Source: Chrysophaeum taylorii (Eukaryota > Sar > Pelagophyceae > Pelagomonadales > Pelagomonadaceae). Taken from it: a stretch of DNA of 64,000 bases. The translations under genes and the position numbers were made by a program. The stretch is from the NCBI GenBank assembly GCA_029834535.1, contig JAQMWT010000413.1, positions 1 through 64,000 on the forward strand, in the 5' to 3' direction. Position 1 is the first letter of the stretch. Every line of letters starts with the position of its first letter. This document shows, piece after piece, positions 27,618 through 36,756 of this stretch. The notes below the pieces were generated by a model that saw only the letters and a program-made list of their open reading frames with translations, was not told the DNA's origin and searched no databases.

Positions 27618-28655
27618 GTGCTCGTCGACGACGACCTGGGTCATGGAGATCGTCGCTCAGTCTGCAATTGCTTCACTGCATTCCGGGTGTGCAAAAATAT
27701 CGATGAACTTGAGTCTTTCTTAACAAGTTCATCACTGGTGTTCAAGTTGCTCGGCATCATCAAGATTTCCCTGACACACATGCATTGCAATTGCTTCAGA
27801 CGAAAATCCCCGACTCGCTTGTCTAAGGATCTCATACTTGATCCTAAACTGCACATATGATGGTTTCGTTGATCGCCTCCACAGTAAGGTTTTGATTATC
27901 TTCAGACCAAGTCTGCGCGTGTCCATGCTACGTTCCGTGAATGTCCCCGTCATCGTGAACGTTCCAACTTTTACAGTCGTCATCCTTCCGATAAGGCGCC
28001 ATCAACCAGTAACTCTCAACAACGTTCTAGCCCCGCCCCCTTTTCGATCATTTCCGTAATCCTTCATCTTCACGTGGTTTCCATCGCAGCGCCCGCCGCT
28101 AGATCGTCGGTGGTATTCCTGGCCATCACCAGAAAGATGGTCATAAGCGCCAGCGCTATTTGCTCTCACAAGCTACCGCCCGCCCTCGGCATCAACACCA
28201 ATACCCACGTCGGTCAAATTCCCAATACCCACCTCGGTCCAATCCCCAATACCCACCTAGGCCCCATCCACCCTTCTACCAACACCATCTTTCCGCACCC
28301 ATTCCACCCTTGCCTCCATCTCAATCCTCTCCGCCGCTCCTTGCGTTGCCACCCTCCACCACACCCTCTGTCCCGCCTTCCACCGCTGTCACCCTTCCTG
28401 ACCCATCCCTTTCTGCACCTACCTACCCGTCTTTCAATTTCCATCTTCTTTCCATCTCCTCCATTCACCAAGTCCTTTCCTCCACAAAGCCCTTACCGCT
28501 CTGCTCACCGCCGTGAGCGCGACCTACCGCACAGCAACAACGCCTCGTTGTCTACGATACAGGTGCCAACGTCAATCTCTTCAAATTCCCCTGCTGGTTT
28601 CACTCACCTCGACAACACTCAGCAACACCATCACAGCTTCAATTGGTCCTCTTGA
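27618..28655 (+). pseudogene. Copia gag/protease region, frame-broken
   Basis: Several overlapping frames cover this interval, including a Pro/Ser/Thr-rich stretch with three units of TNTH/IPNTHLGP-like repeats (28190-28265). The retropepsin motif RLVVYDTGANVNLF, with the D-T-G triad, lies at about 28541-28582. The frame changes at least twice around it. No CCHC knuckle could be fixed. The protease would have cut the Copia polyprotein. Confidence 0.65.
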
Positions 28656-29260
28656 CAATCGTGGTCTTCCTTCTCCTGCACCCACTCTTTCCGCCCCTCA
28701 TGGTATACATGTCGCGTTCCCGCTTACCCTCATCTCTCCTGGCCTTGGTGACGACAAACGGATTCTTTCGGATCATGCCCTTGAACAAGTTGGTTACGAT
28801 TGCCACACCATTCAGGCCGTTGGCCCTGCTTATCCGCAACGTATTTTACGTCACCGCCAAAAGCATCACGTTATCCCCCTGCTTCGTCGCTGTGGTCTTC
28901 TTTTGATCGTCTGTTGGATCGGCAATACGACCGCTGCGCCCTACGCGGACTACGTTTCACCTTTTGTGGCATTTTCTTCTTGCCCCCGTGTCCATGACCC
29001 TTGTGCGTTTCCCGCTGTGTCTCAACGCACTCAACTTACCTTCGACCTTTGGCATGCTCGTCTTGGTCATTATAGTCCTCCCTATCTTCGGCGTTTGTCT
29101 TCTCTTGCTGTTGGCGCACCGTTTTTCCCGAGCTCCGCGTCGCTTTTTTTTTGTCCTGCTTGTGCTCTCGGTAAAATGCATGCTGCGCATGTTGGCCAAC
29201 GTAAAGCTCATGCTTCCGCTTCCACTTCGCCTCGCATGCTGCGCATGTTGGCCAACGTAA
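28513..29260 (+). pseudogene. Copia GAG-pre-integrase region
   Basis: The frame contains LTFDLWHARLGHYSPPYLRR and FFCPACALGKMHAAHVGQRK, that is the His-His/Cys-Cys finger preceding Copia integrase. It stays in this frame until the tandem duplication at about 29178-29289, after which the integrase core is found in the frame shifted by two. Confidence 0.8.
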
Positions 29261-29289
29261 AGCTCATGCTTCCGCGTCCACTTTGCCTC
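29178..29289 (+). repeat. 56-bp tandem duplication inside Copia pol
   Basis: The segment with gcgcatgttggccaacgtaa occurs twice, 56 bp apart (gttggcc at 29191 and 29247). As 56 is not a multiple of three, it moves the reading frame by exactly the shift seen between the pre-integrase and integrase frames. Confidence 0.9.
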
Positions 29290-30431
29290 CTTCCTCTGAG
29301 CCTTTGTCTCGTCCACGTGCCGTTGCGCCCTACCTTATTATCCACGCCGATCTCATGTTTGCCGGCGTCCCATCCTTCATATATCAAGATCGCGCGATCC
29401 TCACGTTTGTCGATGATTATACGCGCCGCCGCACGCGTTACTTTGCTCCACGACACGATGCCCTTACGAACGCTCGTCAACTCGAACTTTTTCTGTCTAC
29501 CGTGGTTCGCCCATTCGGATATCGCATTGCCCTCATCTACACCGATCGTGACCGCTCTCTTATGGGCCAATTCGAAACCTTCTGTCTGGGCAACAATATT
29601 GCGCTTAAGCGCGCTCCGGCAGCACAGTCCAAAACTTCACAGGCGCACGCTTTTTCCGGTGTTGTGGAACGCTCTCATCGCGCAACCGCTGATATTACTC
29701 GCACTCTTTTGGTACATGCGCACCGTCCACCTGATTTTTGGCGTTGGGCCATGGAAACGGCTGACTTCATCTCTGAGCGTATGCCAAATGCCTCTAATCC
29801 TGGATATATGACGCCATATTAAATGCTACATGAAACTCTACCGCGTGTCGATTTTCTTCGTGTTTGGGGCTGTCCTGCTGCAATTCTTACTGGCGACAAA
29901 TGGCCTACCAAAGCTATAACCGGTATCTTCATTGGGTTTCCCTCTGCAGGCCCTGGATATCGCATATTGCTTCAACGCCCCACAGGTCCTGTCATCCACA
30001 CCTCGATTGATGTTGTTTTTGACGAAAATTTCGCTCTGCGTAAGTCACTGTCTACTCAACCCATTCCTCCGTCTCTAGTGGATTCTCGTTTTCCTGACTT
30101 GTTTTATTGCGACCCTCGTCTATCTTCGGCCGTGGCCCCCATGTCTTCTGTTTTTGATGCTCCGGAGCCGGCCTTATCGGGACTGATCACCCCTGAAACA
30201 ACTCAACCGTCACTGAATACACTGTTACCGGACAATACGAAAGTGCACCATTACGTCGTGCCAAACGGGGCCGACCGCGCAAAGTCGACCAACGCGCGTT
30301 ACAACAACCAACAAACTTTTTTACGGGCCATTCTGTTTCCTCCTGTCACGATGTTGATTCTGTTTCCTCTGTCGCTTCTGTTTCCTCCTGTAACTCTTTG
30401 TATGTCTCTTCTGTTAGCTTTCGTTTGTTAG
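29283..30431 (+). pseudogene. Copia integrase
   Basis: The DDE core is visible: YLIIHADLMF, then FVDDYTRR, Asp in ALIYTDRDRSL, and Glu in GVVERSHRATAD. A TAA at 29820-29822 interrupts it in the conserved stretch that reads MTPY-stop-MLHETLPRVDFLRVWGC; Copia proteins usually have a Glu there (PYEML), so one base change would explain it. The same frame continues to a T6 run (30318-30323), where it leaves the RT frame. Confidence 0.85.
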
Positions 30432-32134
30432 TTCATTATGTCTTCCTTCCCCTTTGTTTAGCTAACACCCTTGTTGATCCCCATGCACACGTTTATTACT
30501 CTGCTTCCGAAGAAATGTCTCAGTATTCAGACCCTGACGAAACTACTATTACTTCAACCCATTTACGTGAAGCTTTAGCTCAGACCAATCCTGAGCGTCC
30601 TGGCTGGTTGCAAGCCATCGCCAAAGAATATCACTCCCTTGGTCAGCTTGGTTGCTGGGATGTTGTTCGGCTTCCTTCGACTTTTTCTGGCAACATCTGC
30701 ACCCTCAAGTGGATCCACCGCAAAAAGTATGACTCTGGCCGCTTCAAATCGTACAAGGCTCGCCTCGTTGTCCGCGGTTTCACCCAGATTCACGGCATTG
30801 ATTATCATGACACCTACTATCCGGTTGCCAACATCGTCACGATCCGTTTCTCTCTAACCTTTGTCGCTGTTCATGACTGGGATTTGCACAAGTTGGATGT
30901 CAGCTCCGCCTTTATTCAAGCTCCCATTGACGAAGACATCTATGTCTGGCCACCCGAAGGCTATGCTCCTCGCCAACCCACCGATGGTTCCAAAATCGTT
31001 TACAAGCTCCGTCGCTCTTGGTATGGTTGCATACAAGCTTGTCGCAATTGGTGGCTTTATTTGGAACGCTTCCTTCTCAATGATTGTGGCTTCGTCCGCG
31101 GATCTGGTGACACTTGCCATTACAAGCTCGTGCTCAATTCTACCGTGGTCCTCCGTCTTGTTTTGGTCGTCGATGATCTTCTTGTAGCGCACCCTCCTCA
31201 CTGCATTGGCCATTACCAAGCCTTTTTCCTCCGTTTCCGCGCTTTCACTGACGTCAATGAACTCGATCTCACCTCTTACGTTGGTCTTCGCATTACGCGT
31301 GATCGCCCTCGGAGAACCCTCACTCTTGACCAATCCCATGCTATCCGCGAAATCCTTACCGAACATCGCTTCATCAACAGTAAACCCGAACTCACTCCCG
31401 CTCCCAAAGGTCTTCATTTTTCTGGGGCTGATTGTCCTACTCCTGGTTCTCCAGATCACATTTTCATGGCACGCATCCCTTTTCGCCGTATTGTTGGCTG
31501 TGTCCTCTTCATCTCCATCATGACTCGCCCTGATATCACTTGGTCCGTCAATCAGTGTGCGCGTTTTTCCCACAATCCTAGTAAACCCCACTGGCACGCT
31601 TTATCCCACACTCTGCGTTATCTCAACGGTTCTCAGGATCTTGCCCTTATTCTTGGTCGCGATTCTACCCTTCATCTCTGTGGTTATTCCGACTCCAGCT
31701 GGGCCGACGACCCTGATGACCGCCACTCTACAACTGGTTTTTGTTTTCTCCTTGCTGGCTCTATGATAGCCTACTGCTCCCGCTCGCAGTACTTACTTGC
31801 TCGCTCTTCTTTTGAAGCTGAATTGCTCGCTCTTTACGCTGCTACTGCTGCGCTCTCTTGGCTTCTCAAACTTTTTGATGACTTTGATCTCCCTCGTCAC
31901 ACGGTCCCAATGTATGTTGATAATAGCACCACCGTCACCCAAGTTCGTCTTCAATGTCTCACACGGCGCACCCGCCATATAGACATTCGCTTTTACAGTA
32001 CCGCCGAATATCATCGCAACCACATCATTGATCTCAAACACATACCCCGCCTTCACAATCTTAGCGACATTTTCACCCGCAGTACGGAAGCTCCTTCCTT
32101 CCTCCGGCTTCGTGCTCTTTACCTCACTTCGTGA
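30398..32134 (+). CDS. Copia reverse transcriptase-RNase H
   Basis: This 578-codon frame has the Copia RT order: GWLQAIAKEYHSLGQLGCWD, KWIHRKKYDSGRFKSYKARL, GIDYHDTYYPVANI, KLDVSSAFIQAPIDEDIYV, and the polymerase box VLVVDDLLVA, where Val replaces the usual Tyr of YVDD. RNase H follows: GYSDSSWADDPDDRHSTTGF, SFEAELLAL and KHIPRLHNLSDIFTR. The frame likely starts further upstream, since it stays open to the T6 run near 30320. It is the longest intact part of the element. Confidence 0.9.
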   Translation: MYVSSVSFRLLVHYVFLPLCLANTLVDPHAHVYYSASEEMSQYSDPDETTITSTHLREALAQTNPERPGWLQAIAKEYHSLGQLGCWDVVRLPSTFSGNICTLKWIHRKKYDSGRFKSYKARLVVRGFTQIHGIDYHDTYYPVANIVTIRFSLTFVAVHDWDLHKLDVSSAFIQAPIDEDIYVWPPEGYAPRQPTDGSKIVYKLRRSWYGCIQACRNWWLYLERFLLNDCGFVRGSGDTCHYKLVLNSTVVLRLVLVVDDLLVAHPPHCIGHYQAFFLRFRAFTDVNELDLTSYVGLRITRDRPRRTLTLDQSHAIREILTEHRFINSKPELTPAPKGLHFSGADCPTPGSPDHIFMARIPFRRIVGCVLFISIMTRPDITWSVNQCARFSHNPSKPHWHALSHTLRYLNGSQDLALILGRDSTLHLCGYSDSSWADDPDDRHSTTGFCFLLAGSMIAYCSRSQYLLARSSFEAELLALYAATAALSWLLKLFDDFDLPRHTVPMYVDNSTTVTQVRLQCLTRRTRHIDIRFYSTAEYHRNHIIDLKHIPRLHNLSDIFTRSTEAPSFLRLRALYLTS

Positions 32135-32219
32135 TCTTCGCCCTGATCTCTGCTGTATTTCTTTCTTGCCACAATGCCTCTGTGACGTCTTCCTCAAAGC
32201 TTCTCCTCTGTGAGCGTCT

Positions 32220-32312
32220 CACTTACCCCTTTTTCCTTTTCTTTCTTTTTTCCAGCACCTGTGTAAGGACCTCGCTTACCCCTTTTTCCTTTTCTTTCTT
32301 TTCCAGCACCTG
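32220..32312 (+). repeat. Duplicated pyrimidine-rich segment before the Copia 3' LTR
   Basis: The stretch cttaccccttttt, cttttctttc and ccagcacctgtgt appears twice in tandem before the LTR. A similar stretch precedes the LTR of the second Copia copy (51720-51760), so it is a family feature. Confidence 0.7.
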
Positions 32313-32408
32313 TGTGAGGAAGCTATGACACTTACCCCTGCACCACGTATCCAGTATCCTTACGTCTTTCTCTTATCGCTAGTCTAACGCCTCATTCCAT
32401 TCGTAACA
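32313..32408 (+). repeat. Copia 3' LTR (96 bp)
   Basis: Identical by eye to 27512-27607 and followed by the target duplication AAACG. Confidence 0.95.
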
Positions 32409-32625
32409 AAACGAGTTTCGCGTTTTTTTTTTTTACTTTTCCGGTTCCAAAAAAAAAAAACCGTGATGTGTGGCACTTCTACAAATAGAATAATGAGAGG
32501 AATGCTAAGATTAAAATCCAATAATAAATACGTGTACCTCCTCAGTGATAAAGAAGATAGAATGTATACTATCCGAGAAATTGTTCCGCAGGATAATTAA
32601 TTATCAAATAATAGGGAAGATCAAG

Positions 32626-34044
32626 ATGATCGCGTGGGTTGTAGTTGGCTTGGCCGTCGCCGACCTCCATCTCGCGTTGAACGAGTCAATCCCGAGTGCC
32701 AAGGCGATCGCCTGCGTGCAACGACACCAGGCGCGGCACGCGGAGTTGTGTGACGCGAAGAGCATTGGGGAGTGGTTCGCGCGCGCGAATAGGGTCTTGG
32801 ACGCGAGCGAAGCGCATCCGCTCGGCGCGTACCTCGCGACAATTTACGAGCCGCGGGCGTTGATGTTATTTGTGTTGGACGTGATCAAGGGCGTGCGCAA
32901 GGTCGGGGGCGCGAAGAAGGAGAAGAAGGCAGCCGACTGGGCATCGGTCGCGCACGGGGCCGTCTGGCACGCCGTCGGTGGGTTTTCAGCGCAAGCGTCG
33001 GACGAGCAGGTAATGCAAGAGGCCATGGAACTGTGCGGCGGGGAGTACGCGGTAAAATCGGACGCGGTGGTCGCCGAGGTGTGCATGCACGGCATTGGCC
33101 ACGGGGTGATGCTGCGAAAGATGTGCGTTATGGACGGGCATTGTCTGGATTGGATGGTCGAGTACGGGCGCGGCATAACCCCCCTCGCCGTCAAGAGCGC
33201 CGAGATCGGGTGCGACGAAGCGCCGAGCCGCGACCTCGCCTACGAGTGCCAGTCTGGCGTCTGGATGACCTACGTGGATCACGCGCGAATCGACTACGTT
33301 GCTGCGTTCTCGGGTGCCGAGACGCTCGTCGACGTATCGAACGCCGCCTACGAAATTTGCCAGATGGCGCTCTACCCGCACCTTTGCTTGAGTTTTGTCG
33401 CCCGCCGCGGGATGACGTTGACCGGACGGAACGCGTCGCGCCTCGTCGAAGACGTCGCGTGCGGGTCGCGCGCGGCGTACCGCCGTGGTATCGCGGCCGG
33501 CCTCTGCGAACGGGGGTTCGACCATTCCGAGCACTTTGGTCGCGGCTGCGTCCACGCCTGGGCGGGTTTGGTCGAATCTTGGTCGCCGCGGGAGTGCAAG
33601 ATCGACAAGTTCGACCCCGAGTCGGCCGGAGTCGTCTGCAGGTGGCTCGGAGACCAGAGATATTTTACCGGTGATGGGGTGTTGCGCACCCTCGCTTGCT
33701 TTGCCGGAATGCAAAAGCACGAACTCCAGATTACCGCCGAGTCGTACGCCATTGTCTATGCCGAAGACCCCGCGGCACCCGCCCGGGCGTGCCACCGCTT
33801 CTGCGACGCCGCGAGCCAAGACGTGGACCCAAACTTCCGGGGGGTCCTCGACATGTGCAAAAACAGGGCGACTTGCTATCCTCTCGACCAATGGAACCCC
33901 CTTCCCCGCGGCGTCTGGCTCGGCGCATCTCCTGCGGACGTCCTCGACGCGGCGCTCGACTACGACGACATCGCGCGCAGCATTCCCCGAGCGCGGCCAC
34001 CCATCCCGCCGCCGCCGCCCCAAGAAACGCGGCGCCCCCTATAA
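32626..34044 (+). CDS. Secreted Cys/His-rich protein with HGxGHG motif, unknown function
   Basis: This 472-residue protein starts at the ATG at 32626, where MIAWVVVGLAVADLHLALN forms a signal peptide. An upstream in-frame extension lacks signal character and is A/T-rich leader. The mature part contains about 20 Cys and several His-Gly motifs: AHGAVWHAVGGF, CMHGIGHGVMLRKMC and FGRGCVHAWAG. This suggests a disulfide-rich extracellular or luminal protein with possible metal binding. It ends with a Pro-rich tail. I recognise no named family. It is intronless and convergent with NTAQ1, with 19 bp between the stop codons. Confidence 0.6.
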   Translation: MIAWVVVGLAVADLHLALNESIPSAKAIACVQRHQARHAELCDAKSIGEWFARANRVLDASEAHPLGAYLATIYEPRALMLFVLDVIKGVRKVGGAKKEKKAADWASVAHGAVWHAVGGFSAQASDEQVMQEAMELCGGEYAVKSDAVVAEVCMHGIGHGVMLRKMCVMDGHCLDWMVEYGRGITPLAVKSAEIGCDEAPSRDLAYECQSGVWMTYVDHARIDYVAAFSGAETLVDVSNAAYEICQMALYPHLCLSFVARRGMTLTGRNASRLVEDVACGSRAAYRRGIAAGLCERGFDHSEHFGRGCVHAWAGLVESWSPRECKIDKFDPESAGVVCRWLGDQRYFTGDGVLRTLACFAGMQKHELQITAESYAIVYAEDPAAPARACHRFCDAASQDVDPNFRGVLDMCKNRATCYPLDQWNPLPRGVWLGASPADVLDAALDYDDIARSIPRARPPIPPPPPQETRRPL

Positions 34045-34063
34045 TAATAGCGATACGCCATAG

Positions 34064-35188
34064 TCAGGTCTCGACGTCGTCGTCGTCGTCGTCGTCGTCG
34101 TCTTGGTCCTCGTTTTGAGGGGGGTGTGTATTTTCTTCATCTTCTTCTTTCTCGTCGCCGCCGCCGCCGCGAGAAGCATAATTATTATTATTTCCGTCGT
34201 CGTCATCATCATTGGTTACTATCTCAGGGTCGGCGGCACCGCGATGGACGAGATCGTCGGCGAAATGGAGGTGGCGGCGTTGGTCGACGATGGAGAGGCT
34301 CGCGGGAACTCGGGGGGGGACGGTAGCAGTAGCGTTCGGCTCGTCGCGGTTGGTCGCGTCGATCCACGTCCAGAAGGCATGAACGTCCATGACCACCCCG
34401 CGAGGCGACAAGTCGTCGGACGGGTGGTCGTCCTCCATGGACTTGAATTCGTCGAGGTTAAAGGCCTTAGTCGCGAGGGCGCCGCAGATGCAGCCGTAAG
34501 ACGGTTCGGGCGTCGCGACTCCGCGCATGTGTCTCCGATCGCTCGCGAAATGGCGGACGTAGATGTCGCCGGGAACGACGCGGAGGCGGGGGTGGAGCTC
34601 CTCGGGGAGCTTGAGAGAGGGCGCGATCGCGAGGGCGACGTAGCGCGCCGCGTCGCAGACTACGGGCAACGTCGAGTCCATGTCGACGACGACTGATCTC
34701 CCGAGAATATCCGAGACGCAGTAGCAGACGACGTGGTAGTCCCAGACGCACGGGGCATCGTCGTCGGCCGCGGCGCGCTGGCGCCACACGGGGCACCGCT
34801 CGAGCTGGTTGGACACGAAGACCGCGAAGCATTTCCAGTCGAAGACCGAGTCTTGTCGCTCCGCGGCGACGCGCGACACGCGTTGGCACAGCAGCAAAAC
34901 GTTCTCCTCGCAGTAACACCTCGTGTAGGTCGCCTTTTCCACCACCTTCTTCAGCATCTCCACGCCCAACGGCTCTTCCTCCTCCTCCTCCTCCTCCGCG
35001 GTCGAGCTCTGGAACCGCAGGCGCCGACCCGACGCTCCCCCCTGGGGCGGGCAGCACGAGCTCCGCCGCGGGGGCCGAACCCACCGCGCCATCACCGACG
35101 ACAGCGAGGCGGTCGACGCCACGCCGCCGGACGACCCGCTGCGAACGCTCTCCGTCGTCTGGGGCGGTGACGCAGCTGCCGACATCAT
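34064..35188 (-). CDS. NTAQ1: Protein N-terminal glutamine amidohydrolase
   Basis: This 374-residue protein starts at the ATG at 35186-35188. Residues ~85-285 carry the NTAQ1 (WDYHV) signature: YTRCYCEENVLLLCQ with catalytic Cys 93, FAVFVSNQ, CVWDYHVV with His 152, VVVDMDSTLPV with the catalytic Asp, YVRHFASDRRHM, and FNLDEFKSM near the end. The enzyme deamidates N-terminal Gln to Glu, feeding the Arg/N-degron pathway in cytosol and nucleus. The core equals the ~200-residue animal protein. Here it has an added low-complexity N-terminus (~75 residues) and a long acidic Asp-rich tail. It is intronless and shares a 108-bp bidirectional intergenic region with the next gene. Confidence 0.9.
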   Translation of the reverse strand: MMSAAASPPQTTESVRSGSSGGVASTASLSSVMARWVRPPRRSSCCPPQGGASGRRLRFQSSTAEEEEEEEEPLGVEMLKKVVEKATYTRCYCEENVLLLCQRVSRVAAERQDSVFDWKCFAVFVSNQLERCPVWRQRAAADDDAPCVWDYHVVCYCVSDILGRSVVVDMDSTLPVVCDAARYVALAIAPSLKLPEELHPRLRVVPGDIYVRHFASDRRHMRGVATPEPSYGCICGALATKAFNLDEFKSMEDDHPSDDLSPRGVVMDVHAFWTWIDATNRDEPNATATVPPRVPASLSIVDQRRHLHFADDLVHRGAADPEIVTNDDDDDGNNNNYASRGGGGDEKEEDEENTHPPQNEDQDDDDDDDDDVET

Positions 35189-35296
35189 CAATATTAATTA
35201 AACCCTATAATAACTTCGCGAAACGACGTTGAAAAATAAAATAAATAAACCCTATTAGAAGAAGGAATTCGTTGCAACGCCTTGCCGCTTCGCGCA
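35189..35296. promoter_or_regulatory. Bidirectional promoter region with two TAAACCCTAT motifs
   Basis: The 108 bp between the divergent starts of NTAQ1 and the propeller gene is A/T-rich in a GC-rich setting. It contains taaaccctat twice, around 35199-35208 and 35246-35255, resembling the telo-box (AAACCCTA) of plant promoters. A regulatory role is inferred. Confidence 0.45.
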
Positions 35297-36225
35297 ATGG
35301 TTGTGGTGACGCGGCGCGGCGGCGCGACGCGGCGGCGGCAGGCGGCGAGCTCGTCGGTGAGAGCGCTCATCAGCAACAATGGTGTGGGACTTGTGGGCTC
35401 GCTGGTTGCCGAATGCATCAGCGACGAACGGACGCTCTCGGCATTTGGGATCGCGTTCGGGCTGCCGCCCTTCGAAGAAGCAGCAGCGCGGCTGCGGGCC
35501 CCGAAGAAGCTCTGGACCTGGGGCGAAGCGATGGTCCTGGCGGTACGCATCTCGGGCGACGGCGGCGTCGTGGTGGCGCTCGTCGCGACGGCCTTGGACG
35601 AGCGTTTGGTTCTCTGGAACGTGCCCGCGGGCGCGTGCGCCAACCCTTCCCGCGAGATTCACGTCCGCCGCGGCCCGCTCCACGACGTCAGCGAGACGGC
35701 GGTCTCGGAGACGGAATTTGCTGCGAGCCACGACGCCGCGCTGGTGGCCGCGCTCAGAGGCAAGCGAGACCTCCGCTGCGTGACGATCTGGCGCGTGGGA
35801 ACGACGACATCCTGCGACTGGTCGCGCCGGATGTCCCGCGAATCCTTCCAGCCGGCCTCCCTAAGCTTTTCCCGCTGCGGTACCTTCCTCGCCGTTTCGC
35901 TCGCGGGACGTCTCTACGTCATCCTATCGGCCTCGGCCCTCCCCGTTCACGAGATTTCCCGATGTGCGGGCATGGTCTTTTCCCCCACCGACGCGCCCCT
36001 CGCTGTCCTCGACGACGACAACACCCTCACTTTGTGGAGGTGCGCTCCCCTCAAGCGAGAGGCGGAGTGGGACCTCTGCCGACGCCGGGCGACCCGGATC
36101 GAGGCACCCGGCGACGTACGGCCCTCCCTCGGCGACGCCAACATCACGATCCTCCAGTTCTCGGCCGACGGGGCTTTTCTTCTCGCCAAGCTCCCCTCCA
36201 TGCGCTCGGGCATCTTTCTCGTCGA

Positions 36226-36261
<36 letters not shown>

Positions 36262-36676
36262 AAAGAAGAAGAAGAAGAAGAAGGAGTCGACCGCCGCGGC
36301 GCGCGTCCTCCTCGTCCAGTTCCCCTTTTACTTCGACCCCTTTCACTCCGTCTCGTGCCGCCGGTGCGCCCAAGACCCCAGCACCCTCCGAATCGACATC
36401 GCCTCCTTCAACAAGGTGCGGGCCTACGAAATTACCCTCGACAAGTTCGCCGTCTCTATTCTGCGCCGGGACGATCTCTCCTACACCGCGTGGACCGATT
36501 TCGACGGCCGCGAGATCTTCGTGGTCACCTCCTCCTTCTACGTCGCCGGCATGGTCTCCGACTGGAACGGCACGACCCCGGCCCTCGTCCTCTACCGGAA
36601 GCACCGCCGCCCCCCCTCCGTCCCCGCCGGGGACGAGCTCCAGAAGCTCAGCGCCCTCCCCTGCCCCATCATGTGA
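35297..36676 (+). CDS. Beta-propeller (WD40-like) protein
   Basis: This 459-residue protein starts at the ATG at 35297 (MVVVTRRGG). Repeated short strands ending in W-R/N patterns (LDERLVLWNVPAG, LRCVTIWRVGT, DNTLTLWRCAPL) and SFSRCGTFLAVSLAGRLYVI, LQFSADGAFLLAKL indicate a degenerate WD40 propeller of about 6-7 blades. An Ala12-Lys7 run (36229-36284, GCC and AAG codons) interrupts one loop. Such propellers act as protein-interaction scaffolds; no partner is evident. It is intronless, with the stop 80 bp before the CFAP54-like start. Confidence 0.6.
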
Positions 36677-36756
36677 TGACCGACCAACGGATCCATCGTC
36701 TTCTTCCGGCCGCGGCGTTAATGTTGGTGCAGCGCTTCTAGAAGAAGATTGATGAG

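Larger units (their letters stand above)
27512..32408 (+). mobile_element. Full-length Ty1/Copia retrotransposon, recently inserted
   Basis: Two LTRs of 96 bp (27512-27607, 32313-32408) appear identical by eye and are flanked by the perfect 5-bp target duplication AAACG (27507-27511, 32409-32413). Integrase precedes RT and RNase H, as in Copia. The coding region is interrupted by frame changes in gag/protease, a 56-bp tandem duplication, one nonsense codon and a T6 frameshift. The LTR identity implies recent insertion, yet the frame is broken, so it either moved in trans or was disabled soon after, or the breaks are assembly errors. Confidence 0.95.

Noticed and set aside
30854-31597. 247-codon minus-strand ORF within Copia
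   Set aside because: Antisense shadow of RT; the plus frame carries all RT and RNase H motifs.
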